Positions 52,766 through 62,357 are shown, counted from the stretch's first letter. The stretch: DNA of 64,000 nt from Mycobacterium sp. 852014-52450_SCH5900713 (GCF_001667075.1 NZ_LZIL01000005.1:91283-155282), one strand, 5' to 3'. Notes: generated by a model not told the origin, from the sequence alone. A program made the numbers and translations.

Positions 52766-55090
52766 ATGGCCGCTCAACAGGCCGCTCGACAAGCATCCTC
52801 GCAGCCCCTGGTCGGCAAAGGCTGGATCCAGGGCGTCGCCCTGGTGATGATTTTCGGCTTCCTGGTCATGGGCATCCTGGCCTACCGCACGTACTCGGCG
52901 TCGATGCCGATGCCGGACAAGGTCGTCAACGAGTCGGGCCAGCTGCTGTTCACCGGCGACGACATCACCCGTGGGCAGGAGCTCTACCAGACGCGCGGCC
53001 TCATGGAATACGGCTCGGTGCTGGGGCATGGCGCCTACCTGGGGCCCGACTACACCGCGGAATACCTGCGGATGGCGACGCAGGACGTCGGCGATCAGCT
53101 GCGGGCGCAGGGGGTGGCCGATCCGCGTGACCGGGTGGTCACCGAATTTCGCACCAACCGCTACAACGGCACCACCAAAACGTTGGTGTTCACCGACCGG
53201 CAGGCCGCGGCGTTCGACCACATGCAGCGCCACTACGCCGCCTTCTTCGGCGAGAACTCGACCAAATACGGGCTGCTCCCCCAGATGATCACAGATAAGG
53301 CGCAGATCCACGACCTGACCGCGTTCTTCGCGTGGACGGCCTGGGCGGGCGCGGCCGAACGCCCCGGCCACAAGTACAGCTACACCAACAACTGGCCGGC
53401 GGAATCCCGCGTCGACAACGGGCCCACCGCGGCGGTGATCGTGTGGTCGGCGCTGTCGCTGATTGCGTTGCTGGGCGGAATCGGCGTCATGTTCGCGGTC
53501 TACGGGCGCTGGAGCCAGAAGGTCGGCTGGCACGGCGCAGAGTCGTCCACGCTTTCCTTCCGCCAGCCGGGTGAGGTGAGCCTGACGCCCGCGCAGCGTG
53601 CCACGATCTGGTTCTTCGCGATCGTGTCCGTGTTGTTCTTGGCGCAGACGCTGCTCGGCGCGGCGGCCGAGCATTACCGGGCCGACTTGTCGAACTTTTT
53701 CGGGCTGGATCTGGCCCGGGTGCTGCCGTACAACCTGGCCCGCACCTGGCATGTGCAACTGTCACTGTTCTGGACCGCGGCGGCTTTCCTGGCCGGGGGC
53801 ATCTTCCTGGTGCCGTTCATCGCGCGCCGCGAGCCGCGCCGTCAGGGCTTGCTGGCCTACGTGTTGCTGGGCGCGGTCGCGGTGGTGGTGTTCGGATCGC
53901 TGATCTGCGAGGCACTCTCCATCTACGGAGTGATCCCGCATGGGCTGCTGTCCCAGCAGTGGGAGTATCTCGATCTGCCGCGGCTGTTTCAGATCCTGCT
54001 GATCATCGGCCTGTTCGTGTGGATTGCGATCATCTTCCGGGGCATGCGTGCCCGGCTCAAAGGCGAATCGAAGATGAACATGCCGTGGTTGTTCTTCTTC
54101 TCCGGGCTGGCGATCCCGGCGTTCTACACCGTCGGGCTATTGGCAAGCAGCGGCACGCATTACACCGTCGCCGAATTCTGGCGGTTCTGGGTGGTGCACC
54201 TGTGGGTCGAGGACTTCCTCGAGTTGTTCACCACGGTGATGGTGGCCTACATGTTCGTGTTGCTCGGCGTGGTGCGCGAGCGAATCGCGCTGGGCGTGAT
54301 CTTCCTTGACGTCATTCTGTACTCCGCGGGCGGGGTCATCGGCACCATGCACCACCTGTACTTCTCGGGCACGCCGGTGGAACACATGGCGCTGGGCGCG
54401 TTCTTCTCGGCGGCCGAGGTCATTCCGTTGACCTTTCTCACCGTCGAGGCGTGGGCATTCCTGCAGCTGGGTTCGCGGCAGCAGTCCGGCGACAGCAAGC
54501 CCTTCCCGCATCGCTGGGCGGTCATGTTTCTGGTCGCCGTCGGATTCTGGAACTTCTTGGGGGCCGGCATTTTCGGCTTCCTGATCAACCTGCCGATCGT
54601 GTCCTACTACCAGATCGGCACCGCGCTGACCGCCAACCATGCCCACGGCGCGATGATGGGCGTCTACGGCATGCTCGCCGTCGGCCTGGCCATGTTCGCG
54701 TTCCGCTACGTGATCCCGGCCGACAAGTGGCCGGAGAAGCTGGCGCGAACCTCCTTCTGGTGCATGAACATTGGTCTCGCGTGGATGGTGTTCGTGACTC
54801 TGCTGCCGCTGGGCGTCCTGCAGCTCTACCACTCGGTCAACGACGGCTACTTCGAGGCGCGCTCCCTGGGCTACATCACCAGGCCCGGCAACGCCGTCCT
54901 GGAATGGCTCCGGCTGCCCGGCGACGTCATCCTGATCGTCGGCGGTGTGCTGCCGTTCGTCTGGATCGCATGGACGGCCTTGCGGAACTTCCGGACGGGT
55001 TCAACGGTGCAGGAGTTGCCCGAACATCCGCTGTACGTCGAAGCCCCGACCGAGCCGGAGACCGGTGCCGCGGTGTCGGCGAGGGACTGA
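52766..55090 (+). CDS. norB: quinol-dependent nitric oxide reductase, NorB type
   Basis: A 774-residue single-subunit qNOR that reduces NO to N2O with electrons from quinol. The N terminus has a membrane anchor and a cytochrome-c-like periplasmic domain lacking CxxCH (SGQLLFTGDDITRGQELYQT ... HGAYLGPDYTAEY). Fourteen or so helices follow, with haem/FeB ligands in ARTWHVQLSLFW, VIGTMHHLYFSG (His-His) and TANHAHGAMMGVYG. GGGAGA precedes ATG 52766. It is the first gene of an operon with two membrane proteins. Confidence 0.95.
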   Translation: MAAQQAARQASSQPLVGKGWIQGVALVMIFGFLVMGILAYRTYSASMPMPDKVVNESGQLLFTGDDITRGQELYQTRGLMEYGSVLGHGAYLGPDYTAEYLRMATQDVGDQLRAQGVADPRDRVVTEFRTNRYNGTTKTLVFTDRQAAAFDHMQRHYAAFFGENSTKYGLLPQMITDKAQIHDLTAFFAWTAWAGAAERPGHKYSYTNNWPAESRVDNGPTAAVIVWSALSLIALLGGIGVMFAVYGRWSQKVGWHGAESSTLSFRQPGEVSLTPAQRATIWFFAIVSVLFLAQTLLGAAAEHYRADLSNFFGLDLARVLPYNLARTWHVQLSLFWTAAAFLAGGIFLVPFIARREPRRQGLLAYVLLGAVAVVVFGSLICEALSIYGVIPHGLLSQQWEYLDLPRLFQILLIIGLFVWIAIIFRGMRARLKGESKMNMPWLFFFSGLAIPAFYTVGLLASSGTHYTVAEFWRFWVVHLWVEDFLELFTTVMVAYMFVLLGVVRERIALGVIFLDVILYSAGGVIGTMHHLYFSGTPVEHMALGAFFSAAEVIPLTFLTVEAWAFLQLGSRQQSGDSKPFPHRWAVMFLVAVGFWNFLGAGIFGFLINLPIVSYYQIGTALTANHAHGAMMGVYGMLAVGLAMFAFRYVIPADKWPEKLARTSFWCMNIGLAWMVFVTLLPLGVLQLYHSVNDGYFEARSLGYITRPGNAVLEWLRLPGDVILIVGGVLPFVWIAWTALRNFRTGSTVQELPEHPLYVEAPTEPETGAAVSARD

Positions 55091-55093
55091 CCG

Positions 55094-55720
55094 GTGACTC
55101 AGCCGGCCGCCTCCGTATGGCTGATCGCCGGGTATTCCCTTGGCCTGCTGGCCATCGGGTGGAGTTTCGACTCGATGGCCCGACGGGCGTCGGCGCGCGC
55201 GGCCCGTTGGCGCACAGGCCAATTCACCTACCGCCCCGACCATGACGCCTGGGTGTGTCCACAGGACCACTGGCTGTGGCCGACTTCGTTCGATCCGCGG
55301 CACCGGGTCATGCGATATCGCGCCCAACCGGTGGTGTGCAACAGCTGTCCCGTCAAGTCCAGCTGTACGACGTCCGATCACGGCCGGGAGATCAGCCGCG
55401 AGGTGGACCCGTGGCCGCACTCGGATGCTGGGCGGTTCCACCGCGGGATCGCCTGCTGCGTGGCCGCCTTCGGCATCGTGTTGCCGCTGGCCATGTTGGT
55501 CGCCAACCACTCGGGTGCCGACGTGTTGGTCTTGACCGGCACCATCGGGGTTGTCGCGCTGCTCGGCCAGCCGCTGGTCCGCCACTTGTGGAACACCCCG
55601 TCCAATGCGCCGGAGCACCTTCCGCACCGCACCGCGCTCGAGGACCAGGCGGCCGCGGCGATAGACAGGTATTCCACCCGCTGGGGCGGCTGGGAAAGCA
55701 AGGAGGGCAAGCCAACATGA
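55094..55720 (+). CDS. Cys-rich membrane protein of the NO reductase operon
   Basis: A 208-residue protein with an N-terminal membrane helix, a cytosolic loop rich in Cys/His/Trp (DHDAWVCPQDHWLWPTSFDP, VVCNSCPVKSSCTTSDHG) and two further helices (CCVAAFGIVLPLAMLVANHS, VLVLTGTIGVVALL). The CPxxH and C-x2-C-x5-C pattern suggests a metal-binding or Fe-S module. It begins three bases after norB and overlaps the slipin gene (ATGA). I do not recognise a characterised family. Confidence 0.8.
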   Translation: MTQPAASVWLIAGYSLGLLAIGWSFDSMARRASARAARWRTGQFTYRPDHDAWVCPQDHWLWPTSFDPRHRVMRYRAQPVVCNSCPVKSSCTTSDHGREISREVDPWPHSDAGRFHRGIACCVAAFGIVLPLAMLVANHSGADVLVLTGTIGVVALLGQPLVRHLWNTPSNAPEHLPHRTALEDQAAAAIDRYSTRWGGWESKEGKPT

Positions 55721-56511
55721 CCACCGTTGTGATCGTCGTTGTCGCCGGGATTGTCGCGCTTGCCGTGCTCGCGCAGTGGTCCCTGGCAGTGCTGCGCGAG
55801 TACGAACGCGGAGTCGTCTTCCGGATGGGGCATGTGCGCCCGCTCTACGGTGCCGGGCTTCGTCTCCTTATCCCCTTTCTGGACAAGATGATCCGCGTCG
55901 ACCAGCGGCTGGTGACGCTGACCATCCCCCCTCAGGAGGTGATCACCCGCGACAACGTGCCGGCCCGGGTCAACGCGGTGGTCATGTTCCAGGTGATGGA
56001 GCCGCTGAAAGCGATTCTGGCGGTGGAGAACTACGCGGTGGCCACCTCCCAGATCGCCCAGACCACGCTGCGTTCGCTGCTCGGCCGGGTCGATTTGGAC
56101 ACCCTGCTGGCACACCGGGAGGACCTCAACAGCGATCTGCGCACGATCATCGAAAAGCAGACCGAGCCCTGGGGCGTGCAGGTCCGGGTCGTGGAGATCA
56201 AAGACGTCGAGATTCCCGAGTCGATGCAGCGGGCGATGGCGCGCGAGGCCGAGGCCGAACGGGAACGCCGCGCGAAAGTCATCAACGCCCGCGGGGAGCT
56301 GCAGGCCTCCGAGGAGCTGCGTGAAGCGGCGGAGACACTCTCGAAGAGCCCCGCCTCGCTGCAATTGCGTTACCTGCAAACGCTGTTGGAATTGGGCGCG
56401 GACCAGAATTCAACCGTCGTCTTCCCGCTGCCGGTAGACATCATCACGCCGTTCTTGCGGCATCCGGAGGCGCTGCGGGGCATCGTCGACAACTTCAACA
56501 ATCGCGGGTGA
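55717..56511 (+). CDS. slipin/SPFH-domain membrane protein
   Basis: A 264-residue band-7 protein: N-terminal membrane helix (VIVVVAGIVALAVLAQWSL), then SPFH core YERGVVFRMGHVRPLYGAGL, TIPPQEVITRDNVPARVNAV and KDVEIPESMQRAMAREAEAE, ending in a coiled coil. Such proteins scaffold membrane complexes. It is translationally coupled to the Cys-rich protein and so belongs to the NO reductase operon. Confidence 0.9.
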   Translation: MTTVVIVVVAGIVALAVLAQWSLAVLREYERGVVFRMGHVRPLYGAGLRLLIPFLDKMIRVDQRLVTLTIPPQEVITRDNVPARVNAVVMFQVMEPLKAILAVENYAVATSQIAQTTLRSLLGRVDLDTLLAHREDLNSDLRTIIEKQTEPWGVQVRVVEIKDVEIPESMQRAMAREAEAERERRAKVINARGELQASEELREAAETLSKSPASLQLRYLQTLLELGADQNSTVVFPLPVDIITPFLRHPEALRGIVDNFNNRG

Positions 56512-56592
56512 CAGGTAAGCGCCACATCTGGTCCCCAGCTATGGCGTTCGCATCGCGGTAATGGCGCACCCGCCCGCGGCCGGCTGACCGGG

Positions 56593-56922
56593 CTACACCG
56601 GGGGCGCCTCGGAGGGTGCGAACCTCCAGTTGTCCGGATTCTTCGGCGAGTACACCACCGGAATCAACTGGCCCATGGTCGGCCATTGGTCGACGTCGAC
56701 GGCCATGCGCTGATACACGGCGTGCTCGCTGACGGTGGGCCCGTTGATCACACCGGCGATGGTGACGAACTGTTCACCGGTGGCCTCCGGGCGTGGACTC
56801 ACGCCGGTGACCAGCAACGTACCGTTCAGCACCTCGCCGCGCGGGCCGCGTGGCAGGAACCGCTGGGCAAGAGCGACCGCCAAGACGGCCGCCAACAGGA
56901 ACAGCACACCGAATTCCCACAC
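56593..56922 (-). CDS. DUF3592-like single-pass membrane protein
   Basis: A 109-residue protein with an N-terminal helix (WEFGVLFLLAAVLAVALAQR) and a beta-rich exterior domain (GTLLVTGVSPRPEATGEQFV, YQRMAVDVDQWPTMGQLIPV, VYSPKNPDNW), which resembles the DUF3592 fold. The start is GTG 56922; a purine-rich binding site is not obvious. It is divergent from hisN. Confidence 0.7.
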   Translation of the reverse strand: MWEFGVLFLLAAVLAVALAQRFLPRGPRGEVLNGTLLVTGVSPRPEATGEQFVTIAGVINGPTVSEHAVYQRMAVDVDQWPTMGQLIPVVYSPKNPDNWRFAPSEAPPV

Positions 56923-56955
56923 GCCGCCATGGTAGGGCCGTGATAGGACTGCGTC

Positions 56956-57744
56956 ATGAGCCGGGACGATCTGACGTTGGCGCTGACGCTGGCCGACCGC
57001 GCCGACGCGCTGACGGCGGCGCGGTTCGGGGCACTCGACCTGCGCGTTGACACCAAGCCGGACCTGACCCCGGTCACCGACGCCGATCGCGCGGTGGAGA
57101 CCGAGCTGCGCGAGGCGCTGGACCGCGAGCGGCCGCACGACAGCATTGTCGGCGAGGAGTTCGGCGGAACCACCACCTTCACCGGACGCCAGTGGATCAT
57201 CGACCCCATCGACGGCACCAAGAACTTCGTGCGCGGCGTGCCGGTCTGGGCCAGTCTCATCGCGCTGCTCGAAGACGGTGTGCCCACGGTCGGCGTCGTC
57301 AGCGCCCCCGCTCTGCAGCGTCGGTGGTGGGCGGCGGGCGGCGACGGCGCCTTCGTCGCGGTCGACGGCGCACCGCCCCGTCGGCTCTCGGTTTCCGCTG
57401 TGGCACAACTCGATTCGGCGAGCTTGTCGTTTTCCAGCTTGTCCGGCTGGGCGCAGCGCGGCCTACGGGAACGCTTCATCTCGCTGACCGACGCGGTGTG
57501 GCGGGTGCGCGCCTTCGGCGACTTTCTCTCCTATTGCCTGGTGGCCGAGGGGGCGATCGACATCGCCACCGAACCCGAGGTGTCCGTCTGGGACCTCGCG
57601 GCCCTCGACATCCTGGTGCGCGAGGCGGGCGGGACGTTCACCGGCCTGGACGGCGTCGCGGGACCGCACCGCGGCAGCGCGGTGGCGACCAACGGGCCGC
57701 TGCACGAACTCGTGCTTCGCGGCCTCGATGCCGGCGGTCTGTGA
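56956..57744 (+). CDS. hisN: histidinol-phosphatase, inositol-monophosphatase family
   Basis: A 262-residue Mg-dependent phosphatase: [25 protein letters not shown] (metal-binding Asp/Asp) and [18 protein letters not shown]. The order next to fadE24/fadE23 matches Rv3137, which encodes the histidinol-phosphatase of histidine synthesis. Other IMPases share the fold, so the substrate rests on synteny. Confidence 0.92.
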   Translation: MSRDDLTLALTLADRADALTAARFGALDLRVDTKPDLTPVTDADRAVETELREALDRERPHDSIVGEEFGGTTTFTGRQWIIDPIDGTKNFVRGVPVWASLIALLEDGVPTVGVVSAPALQRRWWAAGGDGAFVAVDGAPPRRLSVSAVAQLDSASLSFSSLSGWAQRGLRERFISLTDAVWRVRAFGDFLSYCLVAEGAIDIATEPEVSVWDLAALDILVREAGGTFTGLDGVAGPHRGSAVATNGPLHELVLRGLDAGGL

Positions 57745-57768
57745 ATTAGTTAACAACTGTTCTCTGTG

Positions 57769-57788
57769 ATCTTACTCCGGAGTAAGAT
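57769..57788. promoter_or_regulatory. perfect 20-bp palindrome upstream of fadE24
   Basis: ATCTTACTCCGGAGTAAGAT is a perfect inverted repeat 40 bases before the fadE24 start. Its size and position indicate an operator, most likely for a TetR-family regulator of lipid catabolism; the regulator is not encoded in the window. Confidence 0.75.
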
Positions 57789-57828
57789 AGGTTTATCCGC
57801 ACTGCCCCGACTACTACAGGCTGCCGAC

Positions 57829-59238
57829 ATGACCGACACTGGCTCCGGTTCAACACAGACTTCGAAATCCGCCCGCTCGCGTCGCAAACGAAAAGACCAG
57901 CAGAGCGGGATCGGGCTGCAACCCCACAAGCGCACCGGCGTCGACATCGCCATCGCGCTGCTCACTCCGCTGATGGGCCAGGAATTCCTGGACAAGTACC
58001 GCCTGCGCGATCCGGTCAACCGGGGGCTGCAGTACGGCACCAAGACCGTCTTCTCCACCGCCGCCACTGCCTCCCGCCAGTTCAAGCGGCTGCAGAATCT
58101 GCGCGGCGGACCGACCCGGCTGAAGTCGAGCGGCAAGGACTACTTCGACCTGACGCCCGACGACGACCAGAAGATGATCGTCGAGACCCTCAGCGAATTC
58201 GCCGAGGAGGTGTTGCGGCCGGCGGCGCACGACGCCGACGAGGCGGCGACCTACCCGCCCGACCTGATCGCCAAGGCCGCCGAGTTGGGCATCACCGCGA
58301 TCAACATCCCGGAGGACTTCGACGGCATCGCCGCGCACCGCTCCAGCGTGACCAACGTGCTGGTGGCCGAGGCGCTCGCCTACGGCGACATGGGTCTCGC
58401 GCTGCCGATCCTGGCCCCCGGCGGCGTGGCCGCCGCGCTGACCCACTGGGGCAGCGCGGACCAGCAGGCCACCTATCTGCACGAGTTCGCCGGCGAGAAT
58501 GTTCCCCAGGCCTGCGTCACGATCGCCGAGCCGCAACCGCTGTTCGACCCCACCCGTCTGACGACCACCGCGGCGCGCACACCGAGCGGCTACCGCATCG
58601 ATGGCGTGAAGTCGTTGGTCCCGGCGGCGGCCGACGCCGAGTTGTTCATCGTCGGAGCGCAGCTCGACGGCAGGCCCGCCCTGTTCATCGTCGAGTCGTC
58701 GACGAAAGGCCTTACCGTCAGGGCGGATCCGAGCATGGGTATCCGCGCGGCCGCCCTGGGCCACGTCGAGCTGTCCGGCGTCACGGTCCCGCTGAGCGCC
58801 CGGCTGGGCGAGGACGAGGCGACCGATGACGACTACTCGGAGGCCATTGCGCTGTCCCGGTTGGGCTGGGCGGCGCTGGCGGTGGGCACCTCGCACGCGG
58901 TGCTCGACTACGTCGTGCCCTACGTGAAGGAGCGCGAGGCTTTCGGCGAGCCGATCGCGCATCGTCAGGCCGTCGCGTTCATGTGCGCCAACATCGCGAT
59001 CGAGCTGGACGGACTCCGGCTGATCACCTGGCGTGGCGCCGCCCGCGCCGAGCAGGGCCTGCCCTTCGTCCGCGAGGCGGCGCTGGCCAAGCGGCTGGGC
59101 GCCGACAAGGGTATGCAGATCGGCCTGGACGGCGTGCAGCTGCTCGGCGGCCACGGCTTTACCAAAGAACACCCGGTCGAGCGCTGGTACCGCGACCTGC
59201 GGGCCATCGGCGTCGCCGAGGGCGTCGTAGTTATCTAA
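57829..59238 (+). CDS. fadE24: acyl-CoA dehydrogenase FadE24
   Basis: A 469-residue ACAD-fold protein with an N-terminal basic extension (RSRRKRKDQQSG). The family core is PDLIAKAAELGITAINIPED, FGEPIAHRQAVAFMCANIAI and MQIGLDGVQLLGGHGFTKEH. It corresponds to Rv3139. Start ATG 57829 (MTDTGSGS) lies after the palindrome. It and FadE23 probably form a heteromeric dehydrogenase, as adjacent mycobacterial fadE pairs do; the acyl substrate is unknown. Confidence 0.94.
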   Translation: MTDTGSGSTQTSKSARSRRKRKDQQSGIGLQPHKRTGVDIAIALLTPLMGQEFLDKYRLRDPVNRGLQYGTKTVFSTAATASRQFKRLQNLRGGPTRLKSSGKDYFDLTPDDDQKMIVETLSEFAEEVLRPAAHDADEAATYPPDLIAKAAELGITAINIPEDFDGIAAHRSSVTNVLVAEALAYGDMGLALPILAPGGVAAALTHWGSADQQATYLHEFAGENVPQACVTIAEPQPLFDPTRLTTTAARTPSGYRIDGVKSLVPAAADAELFIVGAQLDGRPALFIVESSTKGLTVRADPSMGIRAAALGHVELSGVTVPLSARLGEDEATDDDYSEAIALSRLGWAALAVGTSHAVLDYVVPYVKEREAFGEPIAHRQAVAFMCANIAIELDGLRLITWRGAARAEQGLPFVREAALAKRLGADKGMQIGLDGVQLLGGHGFTKEHPVERWYRDLRAIGVAEGVVVI

Positions 59239-59258
59239 CACGAGCTGAAAGTTCAACC

Positions 59259-60464
59259 ATGGCAATCAATCTGGAACTGCCCCGCAAGCTGCAGGCGGTC
59301 GTCGTCAAGACACATCAGGGCGCCGCGGAGCTGATGCGACCGATCGCGCGCAAGTACGACCTCAAGGAGCACGCCTACCCGGTCGAACTCGACACGCTGT
59401 ACAACCTGTTCGCTGGCGCCTCGGAATCAATCGAATTCGCCGGGGCCGACAACCTGGGCGATGAAAACAAAGACCGGGACCAAAACCACAACGGCGCCAA
59501 CATGGCTGCGCTGCTGCAGACCCTGGAGGCCTGCTGGGGCGACGTCGCGATGATGCTCTCGGTCCCCTACCAGGGCTTGGGCAACGCCGCCATCTCCGCG
59601 GTGGCCACCGAAGAACAGCTGGAACGCCTGGGCAAGGTGTGGGCGGCGATGGCCATCACCGAGCCGGGTTTCGGCTCCGACTCGGCGGCGGTGTCGACCA
59701 CCGCCAAGCTGGACGGCGACGAATACGTGATCAACGGCGAGAAGATCTATGTCACCGCCGGTTCGCGCGCCACGCACATCGTGGTGTGGGCCACGCTGGA
59801 CAAGTCGCAGGGGCGCGCGGCGATCAAGTCGTTCATCGTCCCGCGCGAGCACCCCGGCGTCACCGTCGAGCGACTCGAACGCAAGCTTGGCATCAAGGGC
59901 TCCGACACCGCGGCGATCCGGTTCGACCACGTCCGCATCCCCAAGGAAAACCTGCTGGGAAACCCCGAAATTGAGGTCGGCAAGGGCTTTTCGGGCGTGA
60001 TGGAGACCTTCGACAACACCCGGCCCATCGTCGCGGCCATGGCGATCGGCGTCGCCCGGGCCGCCCTCGAGGAAATTCGCAAGATCCTCACCGAGGCCGG
60101 CGTGGAGATCTCCTACGACAAACCGTCGCACGCGCAGAGCGCCGCTGCTGCCGAGTTCCTGCGGATGGAGGCCGACTGGGAGGCCGCTTACCTGCTGGCG
60201 CTGCGGGCGGCGTGGCAGGCCGACAACAAGATCCCCAACTCCAAAGAGGCGTCGATGAGCAAGGCCAAGGCCGGCCGGATGGCCAGCGACGTGACCCTCA
60301 AGTCCGTCGAATTGGCTGGTACGACAGGCTATTCCGAGCAATCGATGCTGGAGAAGTGGGCGCGCGACTCCAAGATCCTGGACATCTTCGAGGGCACCCA
60401 GCAGATCCAGCAGTTGGTGGTCGCCCGCCGCCTGCTCGGGCTGTCGTCGGCCGAGCTCAAATAG
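59259..60464 (+). CDS. fadE23: acyl-CoA dehydrogenase FadE23
   Basis: A 401-residue ACAD: WAAMAITEPGFGSDSAAVST (FAD/substrate loop), YVINGEKIYVTAGSRATHIV, KLGIKGSDTAAIRFDHVRIP and DIFEGTQQIQQLVVARRLLG (C-terminal helix G with the family EGT motif). It begins 20 bases after fadE24. It corresponds to Rv3140 and ends eight bases inside the convergent aldo/keto reductase. Confidence 0.95.
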   Translation: MAINLELPRKLQAVVVKTHQGAAELMRPIARKYDLKEHAYPVELDTLYNLFAGASESIEFAGADNLGDENKDRDQNHNGANMAALLQTLEACWGDVAMMLSVPYQGLGNAAISAVATEEQLERLGKVWAAMAITEPGFGSDSAAVSTTAKLDGDEYVINGEKIYVTAGSRATHIVVWATLDKSQGRAAIKSFIVPREHPGVTVERLERKLGIKGSDTAAIRFDHVRIPKENLLGNPEIEVGKGFSGVMETFDNTRPIVAAMAIGVARAALEEIRKILTEAGVEISYDKPSHAQSAAAAEFLRMEADWEAAYLLALRAAWQADNKIPNSKEASMSKAKAGRMASDVTLKSVELAGTTGYSEQSMLEKWARDSKILDIFEGTQQIQQLVVARRLLGLSSAELK

Positions 60465-61314
60465 CGACCGCGTTCAGCTGCTCGCGCACGTCGCCGTCGA
60501 GTTCGATGGACGCGACGTCCAGGTTCTCCTCGAGGTGTCGCACCGACGACGTTCCCGGGATCAGCAGCACGTTGGGCGCCAGGCTCAGCGTCCACGCCAA
60601 CGCGACCTGCGCCGGCGTGCGTCCCAGCCGCTCGGCGGCGTCGACCACGAGTTGGTGGGTGAGCACCGGGTTGGGCCGCATGAAGGCGGCCCCCAGGGGG
60701 AAGAACGGAACGAACGCGATCCCGCGCGCCGCGCACTCGGCAAGAACCGGCGCCGCCTCGCGCTCAACCAAATTGAACGCGTTTTGCACACAGGCGATTT
60801 CGGTGCGCTCGCACGCATGCCGTAGGTGTTCGCGGTTGACGTTGCTCAGCCCGATGCCGCCGATCAGGCCCTGGTCGCGGGCTTCGATCATGACCGAAAG
60901 CTGGTCGTCGAACAGCTGATCCGGCCCGTCGCTTTCGAACACGCGCAGGTTGACCGCGGCCAGCTGGTCGACACCGAGGGCACGCAGGTTCGTCTCGATG
61001 TCGCGGCGCAAGTCGGACGGCGCGTCGACCGGCAGCCAGCCGCCGCTGTCGTCGCGACGGCCGCCCACCTTGCTCACCAGTGCCAGGTTCTCCGGATAGG
61101 GATGCAACGCCTCGCGGATCAGCTCGTTAGCCACGTCGGGACCGTAGAACTGGGCGGTGTCGATGTGGTCGACGCCGAGTTCGACCGCCCGCCGCAGCAC
61201 GGCCAGCGCCTCGTCGCGGTCCCGGGGCGGCCCGAACGCGTTCGGGCCCGGCAACTGCATGGCGCCGAAGCCCACCCGGGAGACCGAAAAGCGACCGAGT
61301 GGAAAGGAATCCAT
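60457..61314 (-). CDS. aldo/keto reductase
   Basis: A 285-residue NADPH-dependent TIM-barrel reductase: VSRVGFGAMQLPG, VDHIDTAQFYGPDVANELIR (catalytic Asp and Tyr), LALVSKVGG (catalytic Lys) and LLIPGTSSVRHLEENL (cofactor site). It is inserted between fadE23 and fadB4, which are adjacent in M. tuberculosis. The substrate is unknown. Confidence 0.92.
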   Translation of the reverse strand: MDSFPLGRFSVSRVGFGAMQLPGPNAFGPPRDRDEALAVLRRAVELGVDHIDTAQFYGPDVANELIREALHPYPENLALVSKVGGRRDDSGGWLPVDAPSDLRRDIETNLRALGVDQLAAVNLRVFESDGPDQLFDDQLSVMIEARDQGLIGGIGLSNVNREHLRHACERTEIACVQNAFNLVEREAAPVLAECAARGIAFVPFFPLGAAFMRPNPVLTHQLVVDAAERLGRTPAQVALAWTLSLAPNVLLIPGTSSVRHLEENLDVASIELDGDVREQLNAVAI

Positions 61315-61336
61315 ACCGTGAGGTTAGCGTCGAGGC

Positions 61337-62335
61337 ATGGACACGTTTCAAGCGCTCGTCGCTCGCGAAGATGGTGACCGGATAACCGCGTCGGTCGAGA
61401 CTTTGAGTCAGTCGGACCTGCCGGCGGGTGAGGTGACGATCCGGGTGCTCTATTCAAGCGTCAACTACAAGGACGCGCTCGCGCTGACCCCCGGCGGCGG
61501 CGTGGTGCGCAGCTACCCCGTGGTGCCGGGTATCGACCTGACCGGCGAGGTCGTCGAGTCGCAGTCACCCGACTTCAGCGTCGGCGAGAAGGTTTTGGCC
61601 CACGGGTACCAGATCGGCACCGGCCACCACGGCGGCTACGCCGAATACGCGAGACTGCCGGCCGACCAGGTCGTTGCCCTCGGCGCATTGAGCCCGCACG
61701 AGGGCGCCGCGATCGGCACCGCCGGCTTCACCGCCGCGATGAGCGTGCAGGCGCTGATCGACTGGGGCATCGAACCCGGCGCCGGTTCGGTGGTCGTCAC
61801 CGGCGCCTCCGGCGGTGTCGGCTCCGTCAGCGTGGACCTGTTGGCCGCCAAGGGGTATCGGGTGGTCGCCTCGACCGGCAAGGAGGGGGCGGCCGAGCTG
61901 CTGAAAGAGCTTGGCGCCGCGGAGGTTATCGGCCGGCTGCCGGAAGACCCCGACGCCAAACCTCGGCCGTTGGCCAAGGCGCGCTGGGCGGCCGCGGTGG
62001 ACTGCGTCGGCGGGGCGACCCTGGCCGACGTGCTGAGCACCGTCGACTACGGCGGTGCGGTGGCCTGTAGCGGCCTCACGGGTGGCCCGGGATTGAAGAC
62101 CACGGTGATGCCGTTCATCCTGCGCGGCATCGCTCTGCTCGGGATGGATTCGGTGCAGATGCCGATCGGCCCGCGCCGCAAACTGTGGGCGCTGCTGGGC
62201 GATTCATTGCGGCCGCGTCATCTCGACGCACTCACCAGCGACGTTGACATCAAAGATGTGGTCGATGTGCTGGACCAGGTGCGGGCCGGCAAGTTCACCG
62301 GGCGGGCGGTGGTGCGGGTCGCGGGCGGATTCTGA
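61337..62335 (+). CDS. AcuI/YhdH-type quinone oxidoreductase (acryloyl-CoA reductase family)
   Basis: A 332-residue zinc-independent MDR enzyme: RVLYSSVNYKDALALTPGGG, PGIDLTGEVVESQSPDFSVG, VVTGASGGVGSVSVDLLAAK (NADP loop) and RRKLWALLGDSLRP. The YKDAL and VxPGIDLTGxV patterns mark the YhdH/AcuI subgroup, which reduces acryloyl-CoA. It is 22 bases before fadB4. Confidence 0.9.
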   Translation: MDTFQALVAREDGDRITASVETLSQSDLPAGEVTIRVLYSSVNYKDALALTPGGGVVRSYPVVPGIDLTGEVVESQSPDFSVGEKVLAHGYQIGTGHHGGYAEYARLPADQVVALGALSPHEGAAIGTAGFTAAMSVQALIDWGIEPGAGSVVVTGASGGVGSVSVDLLAAKGYRVVASTGKEGAAELLKELGAAEVIGRLPEDPDAKPRPLAKARWAAAVDCVGGATLADVLSTVDYGGAVACSGLTGGPGLKTTVMPFILRGIALLGMDSVQMPIGPRRKLWALLGDSLRPRHLDALTSDVDIKDVVDVLDQVRAGKFTGRAVVRVAGGF

Positions 62336-62357
62336 GCCGGCAGTAGGCTGACCGACC

